From assembly GCA_012719175.1 (NCBI GenBank), contig JAAYAX010000004.1, forward strand, positions 62,001 to 126,000: a stretch of DNA of 64,000 bases, in the 5' to 3' direction. This stretch comes from Methanomassiliicoccus sp. Lineage in GTDB: Archaea; Thermoplasmatota; Thermoplasmata; Methanomassiliicoccales; Methanomassiliicoccaceae. Numbering within the stretch: the first letter of the stretch is position 1; each line of letters opens with the position of its first letter. The notes beneath the pieces were generated by a model, which was not told where the DNA came from, made no database searches, and saw only the letters and a list, made by a program, of their open reading frames with translations. Both the position numbers and the translations under genes were made by a program. Of the stretch, positions 1 to 7,683 are shown piece after piece.

Positions 1-233
1 TCCATAAGAGGACGGCGTCCAATGCCCCCGATCAGGACAGCGTCGATGCCTGCATCGGCCATCTTCCTCACCGGGATCATGCAGTTATGCTCGCCATTGT
101 TATCAATGGTCCAGACTGACTTGATCTGGCTCTCCTCGATCTCCACTGCAGTGAACAGCTCGCAGTGCCCAAAGTGTGCGGAGACGCCTGCGTCAAGTCC
201 GCCGGGGTTGTTGCTCGGTATGCCTACTTTCAT
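1..233 (-). CDS. NifX/NifB-type dinitrogenase cofactor family protein (partial)
   Basis: This reading frame runs leftward off the window; 77 codons are visible. The start is ATG at 233 after a purine-rich GAGGTAAGGAA. The peptide begins MKVGIPSNNPGGLDAGVSAH and continues FGHCELF, then GIDAVLIGGIGRRP. This matches the small dinitrogenase iron-molybdenum cofactor family (PF02579), whose members carry or bind Fe-S/Mo cofactors; in archaea most are stand-alone and are not proof of nitrogen fixation. The next gene upstream is a DUF134 gene in the same orientation, a pairing common in archaea, so the two are probably functionally linked. The C-terminus is not seen. Confidence 0.8.
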   Translation of the reverse strand, partial: MKVGIPSNNPGGLDAGVSAHFGHCELFTAVEIEESQIKSVWTIDNNGEHNCMIPVRKMADAGIDAVLIGGIGRRPLM

Positions 234-449
234 TTCCTTACCTCTTTTTCGATGCTTAGTGGTCCACTCTCGATCGCTGGACCTGAAATGCTGGATGTTA
301 GACCCTCTTGGGTCCGATGGGGCCTAAAGTGGATCCATATCCGCCCCTGGTTTCATCATTATGATAATGGCTTTCGGCATGTCTCTGTGACCATGCCTCC
401 ATTTTTGGATGAGGCCGGTCCGGAGAGGCATCGTTCGCCAACCATCCTC

Positions 450-959
450 TCACTCCTCTTCATAGTCCCAGCTCCGCGCACCATTATTCTCGTCATAGCG
501 GCATCGACATCTGTAGGTGGACCTCCTTTTGCCGACATCCTGCCCACTCCGCTGTCTCCTTACCTCATCCCGTCCGCAGCTAGGACAATGCGGCGGTTCG
601 AAGTCGCCATCTGATTCCTCCCCTTCGCCCTTGCCCTCATGGCAGGTGCAATTCCGCCCGCCATCCAAGGCATAGCTGCCTCCCTTGATCTCGATGGCCT
701 TCCCTGATACCAGGGCGTCCACGATCTTGCTTCTGGCACTTTGGAGGTCCTCCCAGAGAGCACGCCTTGATATGCCCATCCTATGCGCAGATTCCTCCTG
801 GTTCAACCCTTCCAGGTCTGTCAGCCTTACGGCCTCCAGCTCCTCTAGTGTGAGGGACGTTACTTCTAGCTCTTTTAGGGGCACTCCTCGAGGCTTGAAG
901 TATGTTACGACCGGCTCTGACTGGATCCTTCTTGGGCATCGTGGTCGTCCCGGCCTCAT
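450..959 (-). CDS. DUF134 family DNA-binding protein with C-terminal zinc ribbon
   Basis: The protein begins [12 protein letters not shown] when started at the ATG at 959; a TTG 12 nt upstream would add four residues, but the family normally starts with the M-x-RPR pattern. A sigma-70-region-4-like helix-turn-helix is visible ([20 protein letters not shown], then [15 protein letters not shown]), as expected for DUF134 (PF02001). The C-terminal third adds CTCHEG and CPSCGRDEV plus CRCRYDE, a probable zinc ribbon not present in every family member. The likely role is a transcription regulator. It lies just upstream of the NifX-like gene on the same strand, so co-transcription is plausible across the 216-nt gap. 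Confidence 0.85.
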   Translation of the reverse strand: MRPGRPRCPRRIQSEPVVTYFKPRGVPLKELEVTSLTLEELEAVRLTDLEGLNQEESAHRMGISRRALWEDLQSARSKIVDALVSGKAIEIKGGSYALDGGRNCTCHEGKGEGEESDGDFEPPHCPSCGRDEVRRQRSGQDVGKRRSTYRCRCRYDENNGARSWDYEEE

Positions 960-1150
960 AATTTCACTCAATGACGAGGAATTACTTAATCTTAACTATG
1001 CACCTTTTTCATAATTTTCACCATTATAGTTGGTTGTGGTGGTGGGATGACCGCTCACCACCTACGGAGGAAATCGAGCTTTCTTCGCTTTGAATGCTCT
1101 CCGCGGCCCTGTAGTCTATTCTTCGGCAATGGTGCTGAAAGGTGGAATCG

Positions 1151-1158
1151 TTTATAGG
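1151..1158 (+). promoter_or_regulatory. TATA box of the DUF2124 gene
   Basis: TTTATAGG lies about 40 nt before the ATG at 1197, leaving room for a short leader that contains GGTGATC as a ribosome binding site. Confidence 0.5.
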
Positions 1159-1196
1159 CAATATTCACAGTACCAGCCTATGAGCGGTGATCACAC

Positions 1197-1685
1197 ATGG
1201 AGAATGGTAAGATCGAGGGCATCGTGGGTTTGACCAAGCTGTTCCGGAACGAGACCATCGAACTATCGAAGGGAGATGTCATCATTTTCGCAGGTTCGGA
1301 GGCCGTGTGCGCTCCCTTCGCGGAGCTGTTGGGATACTCCGTACGGGACAAGGACCTCGCTCTCTACTTCTCACCGCTGGCGAGGGAGAAGGATTGTCGA
1401 CCGCTGCAGTGGAAGGATGGGACCGGGTACAATATCTCTTCCTCGGGTGAGGAGATCGCTGGAGCCGACCTTGTAGTGGTCCTGGGAGGACTGGCCATGC
1501 CCAAGTTCGGATGCCCTGTGGAGGCGGTGCAGCAGTTCATCGCAAAAGTGTCCAAGCCTGGAGGAACGAGGGTTGTCGGCGTAAGCTTCATGGACATCCT
1601 GAGAAGGTCTGGATGGCAACACCACATCAGGTTCGATTCTATCCTCAACGCGACCATGGAGACGGAAAAGGTATCTTTATCATGA
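1197..1685 (+). CDS. DUF2124 family protein
   Basis: This 162-residue soluble protein matches the methanogen-associated family DUF2124 (PF09897). Recognisable parts are KGDVIIFAGSEAVCAPFAEL near the N-terminus, GADLVVVLGGLAMPKFGCPV in the middle and VVGVSFMDILRRSGW near the C-terminus. The alternating hydrophobic strands and glycine turns suggest a Rossmann-like alpha/beta fold. The biochemical function is unknown. The family's restriction to methanogens and relatives is one pointer to the host lineage. The start is ATG 1197, preceded by GGTGATC at a good distance. It converges on the pyrophosphatase gene with an 81-nt gap. Confidence 0.8.
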   Translation: MENGKIEGIVGLTKLFRNETIELSKGDVIIFAGSEAVCAPFAELLGYSVRDKDLALYFSPLAREKDCRPLQWKDGTGYNISSSGEEIAGADLVVVLGGLAMPKFGCPVEAVQQFIAKVSKPGGTRVVGVSFMDILRRSGWQHHIRFDSILNATMETEKVSLS

Positions 1686-1766
1686 TATGTCGGACCGCGG
1701 CATTGTGGCCTTTGGACGTTGTACAGTGCCGGAGGGGAACGGCCCTCAATTATCCGATTTCCCTTA

Positions 1767-2312
1767 TCATCCCCTGGGAACGGTCCCGAAGTTCTTTTCG
1801 AACAGGGCGATGCCGTTCTTTACACACTCCAGACCACTCCTCTTATCCTCCCAGCCCAGGATCTCCGTGTTCTTTCCCTCTTCTAAGTGTTTGTAGGTCC
1901 GGAAGAACTCGGCGTACTCCTCGAGATAGTGCTTCGGCAGATCGTACAGATCATGATACTCACGGTTCCGGGGGTCCTTTATGGCCGCACACAGCACCTT
2001 ATCATCAGCTCCGTTCTCGTCCCGCATCCGCAGAAGGCCTATTGGCCGGGCCTCGATGACACAGCCGGGAAAGGTGGGCTCGGAGATTATTACCATCGCG
2101 TCCAGAGCATCCCCATCTTCGTAATATGTCTGGGGGATCATTCCATACTCCAGGGGAAAGACGACACTGGAGTGCAGCACACGGTCAAGGACTATGGCCT
2201 TGTAATTCTTCGATACCTCGCACTTGTTCTTGCTCCCCTTAGGAGTCTCGATGATGACGTTCACGATGTTGGGGGGGTCTCGACCGACAGGCAATGTCTT
2301 CCAAAGGGTCAT
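1767..2312 (-). CDS. ppa: family I inorganic pyrophosphatase
   Basis: It hydrolyses pyrophosphate to two phosphates in the cytoplasm and so pulls biosynthetic reactions forward. The 181-residue protein has the family I layout: NVIIETPKGSKNKCEVS near the N-terminus, FPLEYGMIPQTYYEDGD, the acidic metal site DGDALDAMV, and CAAIKDPRNREYHDLYDLP. The signature position usually occupied by Pro or Glu is Ala here (DGDALDA), a small departure from the PROSITE pattern. I prefer the ATG at 2312 because GGTGG lies 7 nt upstream; an in-frame ATG at 2351 would add 13 residues (MRGRHVPFSGGEN) that do not belong to the family. Confidence 0.93.
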   Translation of the reverse strand: MTLWKTLPVGRDPPNIVNVIIETPKGSKNKCEVSKNYKAIVLDRVLHSSVVFPLEYGMIPQTYYEDGDALDAMVIISEPTFPGCVIEARPIGLLRMRDENGADDKVLCAAIKDPRNREYHDLYDLPKHYLEEYAEFFRTYKHLEEGKNTEILGWEDKRSGLECVKNGIALFEKNFGTVPRG

Positions 2313-2511
2313 ATTTTCGCCACCAGAGAACGGTACGTGCCTCCCCCTCATAATCCTATGGCCTATTGTACGGGGAACCTACGGTAGGAGGCTGATCATT
2401 TGATAAAGCGGGCGCCAGTTTCTGCCAGCTAGGAACGGGACAGCAACATCATGATGGTCCGTTGATAGGCGGGGAAGGTACAACCTTAAACTTCGGTCGT
2501 TCGATGAGCAA

Positions 2512-2521
2512 TGTATATAAT
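2512..2521 (+). promoter_or_regulatory. TATA box of the GNAT gene
   Basis: TGTATATAAT ends 22 nt before the GTG at 2544. This is the spacing expected for a leaderless archaeal transcript and supports the GTG start. Confidence 0.65.
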
Positions 2522-2543
2522 CATTTACCTCGAATAATAATTT

Positions 2544-3323
2544 GTGGACCCCCTGATAGGCAGATGGCTGTGCAATGAGGCAGAGTACCTGCGCATACTT
2601 AGCGAGGTGACCAGTTCCCCAATGGAGGAGGACGATGAAGTCCTTATGGCCAGCATGAGGGGGACCCATCCGTTCTTTAACGAGGCCCTCATCAAGGACG
2701 CGTCCGCCGCACCGTCGCGCAGCTCGCTATGGACGATGGAGAGCTTCTACCGTCGCCATGATCAGCCATATATGGTCCATGCCTGCTGCACCCCCGATCC
2801 CGCGAGGTTCAGGAAAGTCATGTCTGATAACGGCTATGCCCTGGAGGCCATCAACACGGCCATGGCCGTGAACGCATCAACGTTGAACCCTGTGCCCCGG
2901 CCATCCGGGGTGCGCCTTCGGCCGGTGGGAACGTCCGAGGACCTGATGCGGTTCTGCCGGACAGCGTGCCGGGGGAACGAGCTCCCACCATCCCTGGAGG
3001 AGGAGCTGGTGCGTCTGATGTCAGGCATCGATCCTCGATCGGCATCCCGGCTGACGCCGTTCATAGCGGAACGGGGGAATGAGTCCGTGGCCACCTCCGT
3101 TCTCCTAGAGAGCGTGGATTGCGGCGTGTATTTCGTCTCCACCGTCCCCGAGGAGCGCGGGAGAGGCATCGGTGCATGGCTCACATACGAGACCGTCAGG
3201 CGAGGGCTGTCCGATGACTGCAGGTCGACCTTTGTGGAGGCTTCACCGGCCGGGTGCTCGATGTACCGCCGTCTGGGATTCACCGATATTGCCCTGGCCG
3301 ATGAGTACGTGAAACTGCGGTGA
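2544..3323 (+). CDS. GNAT family N-acetyltransferase
   Basis: This 259-residue protein starts at GTG. The C-terminal half is a GNAT acetyltransferase domain: LRPVGTSEDLMRFCRTACRG starts it, VYFVSTVPEERGRGIGAWLT is strand beta-4 plus the acetyl-CoA pyrophosphate-binding loop (R-G-R-G-I-G), and SPAGCSMYRRLGF is the typical end motif. The N-terminal half (about residues 1-110) resembles the degenerate N-terminal domain of two-domain GNAT proteins. The substrate cannot be told from sequence. No Shine-Dalgarno site is seen, and the TATA spacing indicates leaderless expression. Confidence 0.85.
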   Translation: MDPLIGRWLCNEAEYLRILSEVTSSPMEEDDEVLMASMRGTHPFFNEALIKDASAAPSRSSLWTMESFYRRHDQPYMVHACCTPDPARFRKVMSDNGYALEAINTAMAVNASTLNPVPRPSGVRLRPVGTSEDLMRFCRTACRGNELPPSLEEELVRLMSGIDPRSASRLTPFIAERGNESVATSVLLESVDCGVYFVSTVPEERGRGIGAWLTYETVRRGLSDDCRSTFVEASPAGCSMYRRLGFTDIALADEYVKLR

Positions 3324-3395
3324 TCTTGCACAGACCATATCCTCCTCATCAATTGACAGAACAGAGGATGGTTCAACCAGGCTCAAGATGCCCGC

Positions 3396-3406
3396 AAAAT
3401 AAAAAG
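3396..3406 (+). promoter_or_regulatory. TATA-like element of the DNA glycosylase gene
   Basis: AAAATAAAAAG ends 24 nt before the ATG at 3431. This argues for a leaderless start there rather than at upstream in-frame codons. Confidence 0.5.
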
Positions 3407-3430
3407 TACCGAGCACGGTTACCGCGGGTG

Positions 3431-3946
3431 ATGCATACGACCGGTCTCCCACCAGTCATCAACGGCTCGTCCCGTGTCATCGTGCTCGGGAGCATGCCGA
3501 GCATCATGTCTCTTAACCTGCATCAATACTACGGCAACCCCAGGAACCAGTTCTGGACGATCATGTACTCACTGTTCGGGATGGAGCCTCACCTGGATTA
3601 CGGGGAACGTATCGCCTTTCTGATGGAGAGGGGGATCGCCCTATGGGACGTGATAGAGAGCTGTGTGAGGAAGGGGAGCCTGGACAGTTCTATCGCACAG
3701 GAGAGGACCAACGACCTGAACCGCCTCTTCATGAGCTTTCCCGCCATCGGTCTCGTGGTCTTCAATGGCATCAAGGCCGAGAGGTCCTTCCGGACCAAGG
3801 CGGTCCTTGAAGACACCGTTGAAGGAAGACTGCAGTTCTATACAGTTCCTTCCAGTTCACCTGCCAATACTGCTAGGCTCGAAGTGAAAAGGAAAGAGTG
3901 GTCTACCATCAAGGCATATCTGGATGAGCGGAGGGACCGCTACTAG
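3431..3946 (+). CDS. hypoxanthine (deoxyinosine) DNA glycosylase, UDG superfamily family 6
   Basis: It is a base-excision repair enzyme that removes deaminated adenine (hypoxanthine) from DNA. The 171-residue protein has the uracil-DNA-glycosylase fold motifs of family 6: VLGSMPSIMSLNLHQYYGNP followed directly by RNQFW (active-site loop and base pocket), GIALWDVIESC, LVVFNGIKA and, near the end, VPSSSPAN (the DNA-intercalating loop). The start is set by the TATA box at 3396 and because the family begins only a few residues before the V-L-G-S motif; the open frame itself extends upstream to 3320. It ends with TAG. No partner gene is nearby. Confidence 0.88.
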   Translation: MHTTGLPPVINGSSRVIVLGSMPSIMSLNLHQYYGNPRNQFWTIMYSLFGMEPHLDYGERIAFLMERGIALWDVIESCVRKGSLDSSIAQERTNDLNRLFMSFPAIGLVVFNGIKAERSFRTKAVLEDTVEGRLQFYTVPSSSPANTARLEVKRKEWSTIKAYLDERRDRY

Positions 3947-4229
3947 ATCACGACATCCGAGCTCCGCGTTTTTCAATTCTGGAAGGCCTCAGCGCCCCTG
4001 CCACGATTCAGGCCTTCTTCTCAACAATAACGATCCTGCCGTCAGGGGTTCGTGACGAAGGGAGAATACGAGCATATATCATCGACATGAATATCGGCAT
4101 AGGCGAGATCGTGCTAGCAAGAAAGACCGCGGGCGTGCTGCAATGGAATCGATGTCGAGGCCTGCTCATGTCCATCGAACTGTATGATCACATTCTTTTG
4201 GAGGCATCTTCTCCCTTATGTGATATAGG

Positions 4230-4925
4230 ATGGGAGGTGGCGGACTGGCAAGTTCCATAGACACAGCAAAGGATATGCTGGTACGCACGAGGCTCATCAA
4301 CCAGCGCATCGATGGACTAATGGAGCTGCATAAGCAAGTGATAGGGCACAGGTCCCAGTTGGAAACGGGTCCTTTCACCAGGAACGATAGGCTCCGATCA
4401 GATTTATTGTTCAGGCTGGAGGGGATCGACAGGCTCATCAGGTCGGCTAATCATACTGAGGCCAGAGGTAGTTTGAACGCTTACGATCTGGCTTTCAAGT
4501 GGAGCCAACCTCTTTTGATCAGGATGTTGAGGGTCAAGGACCTATCCCAGGAGGGCGGTTCCGACACCCTTGGAAGGGTGGATGCCTCTCTGCAGGAGAT
4601 CGAGAACAAGATAATTCTCGAGGACTACCTAGGTGCAGACGATGCCCTGAAAGAGATGGAGGCCTTGATAGAGGAACCCTCGGCTGACGTCGAGGCCGTT
4701 GTATCACAGCCCACCTTACCCACACCAGAGGGCATCCGCCGTGGTGATACGGTATGCGGCCTCTGCGATGCGGAGATAGCTCTCGGAGCGATCATGTGCC
4801 CCGTTTGCGGTTATGATCTAAGATCGGCCATATCGGAATGCGGCAGCTGCGGTCGAAAAGTGTCCGAAGCATTCAACAACTGCCCATACTGCGGAGCGGG
4901 AACGTCGAGAGGGAGAAAGATTTGA
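4230..4925 (+). CDS. helical protein with two C-terminal zinc ribbons
   Basis: The 231-residue protein is of unknown function. Residues about 5-165 are strongly helical and charged (MLVRTRLINQRIDGLMELHK is typical), consistent with a coiled-coil or helical bundle. The C-terminus holds two zinc ribbons in a row, CGLCDAEIALGAIMCPVCG and CGSCGRKVSEAFNNCPYCG, each with CxxC...CxxC. This double zinc ribbon resembles that ending the NTPase at 7670-9910, so the two may belong to one system. It has no signal peptide or membrane segment. The ATG at 4230 has no obvious ribosome binding site; TGATATAGG lies immediately upstream. Confidence 0.7.
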   Translation: MGGGGLASSIDTAKDMLVRTRLINQRIDGLMELHKQVIGHRSQLETGPFTRNDRLRSDLLFRLEGIDRLIRSANHTEARGSLNAYDLAFKWSQPLLIRMLRVKDLSQEGGSDTLGRVDASLQEIENKIILEDYLGADDALKEMEALIEEPSADVEAVVSQPTLPTPEGIRRGDTVCGLCDAEIALGAIMCPVCGYDLRSAISECGSCGRKVSEAFNNCPYCGAGTSRGRKI

Positions 4926-4963
4926 CGCTTTTCAGGACCATCGCCCCTATGTTGAACGGGCGA

Positions 4964-5413
4964 TCATCCTCTCTTAAGATCTCTCATCAGCTGAGCGAGC
5001 CCTATACCATCTTCATCGATCTCTAGACCAACCTCTCTGGCCCTCTGCATTTTGGATGTCGTTGTGATAATCTCTGTCTCTAACTGCTTGGTTATGCCGT
5101 TCAGTTCTTCAGCCTCGCCCAACGCCTTGTCCGCCAGCTTCAAGCATCGATCGTAGTACTTACGCTGGAACAGGTCCTCGCACACGGACAACCTCTCCTT
5201 GAACTCCGGCCGGGCGAAATCTGCCATCTCATCGACAGCCTTGGCGAGGCTGACGATCCTCTCCTTCGCTATCGGCCTCCTCTTGACCTCATCATGTACG
5301 ATGAACCAGTACCCGATGGCGATGGCGCACAGGGAGATGACGAAAATGACGTAAATGTATGGCCAGAGCTCGTCTGAGATGAGTGCTGCTTCGACAGTGC
5401 TCAGAGCAAACAA
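4964..5413 (-). CDS. membrane-anchored coiled-coil protein
   Basis: The 149-residue protein is unrecognised. One hydrophobic segment at about residues 15-38 (YIYVIFVISLCAIAIGYWFI) is followed by a long charged helical region rich in Glu, Lys and Leu (KAVDEMADFARPEFKERLSV), so the predicted form is an N-terminal membrane anchor with a cytoplasmic coiled coil. It converges on the zinc-ribbon gene with 38 nt between the two stops and is divergent from the GTPase gene across a 398-nt gap. A role beside the GTPase/NTPase pair is possible but rests on position only. Confidence 0.6.
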   Translation of the reverse strand: MFALSTVEAALISDELWPYIYVIFVISLCAIAIGYWFIVHDEVKRRPIAKERIVSLAKAVDEMADFARPEFKERLSVCEDLFQRKYYDRCLKLADKALGEAEELNGITKQLETEIITTTSKMQRAREVGLEIDEDGIGLAQLMRDLKRG

Positions 5414-5811
5414 CGGTCCATAGCCTCCTTGTGTTTTGATAGAACGGGTGCGGGTGAGAGATGTCCGCTTATCGAGGGTGATGATCGGAGCAGGTCTGAT
5501 CTCATACTTCCTGGACGCCTTCCGATGAGGTCATGATCAGACCGTCTTGTCGCAGAAGCGACCATGGTGCGGTCAGATGTTGAAGGGGCGTTGCTTGCCC
5601 GCGGCCCCATGGAGATCGCATGAACTGTTCCCGGCATCTTAGACCCACCTAAATAAGGCACCATAAGAAATAATAGATGCGGTGCCGCGGCACGAGATCG
5701 GACTTTGGACCAGGGGATGGCCAGAAGTAACTTTTCTTCCGAGCGTCGGTCCTTACCTCCGGTAGGGACCTTTTTATTTTAATCATACATTCGATTGACC
5801 GGTGAACGGGG
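5414..5811. other. intergenic region before the GTPase operon
   Basis: No convincing gene is seen in these 398 nt. It holds a perfect 12-bp palindrome GTGCCGCGGCAC at 5682-5693 and an AT-rich stretch (TTTTTATTTTAA, about 5771-5782) that may be the TATA region for the GTPase gene. GGTGA at 5801-5805 is a fair ribosome binding site for the GTG at 5812. Confidence 0.4.
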
Positions 5812-7683
5812 GTGTCGGAAACAACCATCCAGACAGCGAGCGTCCAAGATGGCGGCTTCAACTGGAACACGGAGGAGGACCACTGCTTCCGCTACTCCGT
5901 GGGGAAGCACAGGACCAAGGTCTTCCTGGGCGGGGACCTGGTGACGTCGTTCGCCGACCACTCCCTGTCCAGGCTGAGAGAGCAGATCTCGAACGCCATG
6001 GATGGCTGGAAGAAGAACCTGGACTCCATCACCAGGGACCAATCCCTGACGGAAGCGCAGGCCAAGCGTAAGGGGTCCGATGCGGAGAAGGAGCTGGATA
6101 AGCTAAGGATCAAGATGGAGAGGTTGGACGCCCTTGCGCTGGACGATTATCTGTACGATGTCGTGAGAACGGTTTTCCTCGCGGACGCCGAGTTCGGCCA
6201 GATGACCCACCTCTTAAAGAAGAGCATCTCCGAAAGGAAGGGCCGTACGGAGAACGAGCTTCTGGTGAGGCATTGGGGCACCGTCGACGGCAACTTGAGC
6301 GATGAATGGGTATCGATCCTGAGCGTCAGGATACCTATCCGCTGCACCGACCTGATGGCCAGCGTCTGGGAGGCATCAGGAGCTGAAGAAAAAGGTCTGA
6401 ACGAGGACCGGTTCATGGAGAGCCGTATCGTACCGTTATTGTGGCTTATGGAACGTTTCATGTCCACCGAAGCCCTGGAGATAGAGATGGGGCAGATGGC
6501 CTTGAGGACATCCAAGGTGTTGGCAAGGTGGGATAAGGACCTCGATGGGGAGCTCGGGCAACTGCACCGGGATATTGTCAGAAGGGCGTGCTACGTGAAA
6601 GGCCTCATCGACTCCATAGACCTTGAGCGCAGTCCAAGGAGGAGCACGATGTTCCTGGCGCTGAGGGAGGACTACATCGCCTCGTTCCTGTCGTCCTTCC
6701 AGGAGTACCGGGGTCTTGCGGACCGCCTGAACCGCTCTAAGGCGATGGACCAGGCGGGATTGGTGGTGGTGGGGATGGGCGGTTCGGGAAAGACCACGTT
6801 CCTGCGCAGGTGCTACGAGGTGATGAAAGATGACTATGGGAACGGAGGCCTCGATGAGGACATTGATCCGAAGAGCACCGCTTTCGTGGTCGGACACATG
6901 TTCAAGGACATCGAGGTCCCCCTCTTCAGCAGCATGAAGAAACTTTCCTTATGCTGGATGGACACAGCAGGTTCCGAGGACTACCGTCTACTGGGCCAGC
7001 AGCTGACGATCTCGGTGAGGGAGATGAGGAAGAAGATGTTCCTCGAAAACCCCGTGGAGTACAACCTGCTGTTCGCGTGGTCCTGTGAGCCCAGCTATGA
7101 CCTGGTGAAGGACCTCCACGGGTTCGACGACGTCTTCGTCAAGTTCCTGGAGGAAGTGCACAACCTCTCGTTCTTCGACCTCGAGCTCCCGAACAAGATC
7201 TTTCTGCTGCTGAACAAGGCCGACAACGCGGAGAAGGCCGGCATCGCGGGGCAGTTCAAGAGCGATCACGAGCGGTGCTTCTTGACCGCCATCAGCGACC
7301 ATGGGGAGGGATTAACGGGTGAGAGCCTAGGATTCCTATCGACATTGAGCATGAATAAGGTCGAGATCTCCGGGAAACTGCTGATGGCGGTCTTCGGGAC
7401 GACCGATGACGACCGACGGAAGGCATTCACAGCGGTCCGACTGGGGATCAACCAGGGAGTGATAGGCAACCTGCTGCCGGGTGACGATGCCCAGAGCTTC
7501 AAGGAGGAGGTGTACGATGCACACGGCACCGAGGGGCCAGAGGAATATTTTACCGCCACAGTGGCCTGGATCGACCGATACATGTCAGGCCCAGGCCGGG
7601 AGAGGTCAGCGCTCACCAGAGCATTGCTCCTGAGCCTGAGGTCTTTCCTGGGAGAGATGAGGGAGGGGGATGAGATCGCTTAG
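5812..7683 (+). CDS. large P-loop GTPase with N-terminal helical region
   Basis: The 623-residue protein starts at GTG. The first 310 residues are mostly helical (coiled-coil stretch around residues 60-110) and match nothing I recognise. Then comes a GTPase-like P-loop domain: G1 GMGGSGKTT at 321-329, G3 DTAGSEDY at 384-391, G4 NKAD at 468-471, and a possible G5 (TAIS) near 490. It therefore probably binds and hydrolyses GTP as a switch. The final 120 residues are unassigned. No membrane segment is visible, so it should be cytoplasmic. Its 3' end overlaps the next gene by 14 nt, so the two proteins are translationally coupled and likely work together. I could not assign it to a named GTPase family. 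Confidence 0.8.
   Translation: MSETTIQTASVQDGGFNWNTEEDHCFRYSVGKHRTKVFLGGDLVTSFADHSLSRLREQISNAMDGWKKNLDSITRDQSLTEAQAKRKGSDAEKELDKLRIKMERLDALALDDYLYDVVRTVFLADAEFGQMTHLLKKSISERKGRTENELLVRHWGTVDGNLSDEWVSILSVRIPIRCTDLMASVWEASGAEEKGLNEDRFMESRIVPLLWLMERFMSTEALEIEMGQMALRTSKVLARWDKDLDGELGQLHRDIVRRACYVKGLIDSIDLERSPRRSTMFLALREDYIASFLSSFQEYRGLADRLNRSKAMDQAGLVVVGMGGSGKTTFLRRCYEVMKDDYGNGGLDEDIDPKSTAFVVGHMFKDIEVPLFSSMKKLSLCWMDTAGSEDYRLLGQQLTISVREMRKKMFLENPVEYNLLFAWSCEPSYDLVKDLHGFDDVFVKFLEEVHNLSFFDLELPNKIFLLLNKADNAEKAGIAGQFKSDHERCFLTAISDHGEGLTGESLGFLSTLSMNKVEISGKLLMAVFGTTDDDRRKAFTAVRLGINQGVIGNLLPGDDAQSFKEEVYDAHGTEGPEEYFTATVAWIDRYMSGPGRERSALTRALLLSLRSFLGEMREGDEIA

Noticed and set aside
1-233. Evidence for nitrogen fixation
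   Set aside because: A NifX-like small protein alone is common in non-fixing archaea; no nifH, nifD or nifK is in the window.
359-547. 62-codon minus frame overlapping the DUF134 gene end
   Set aside because: It overlaps a well supported gene in another frame and matches no family.
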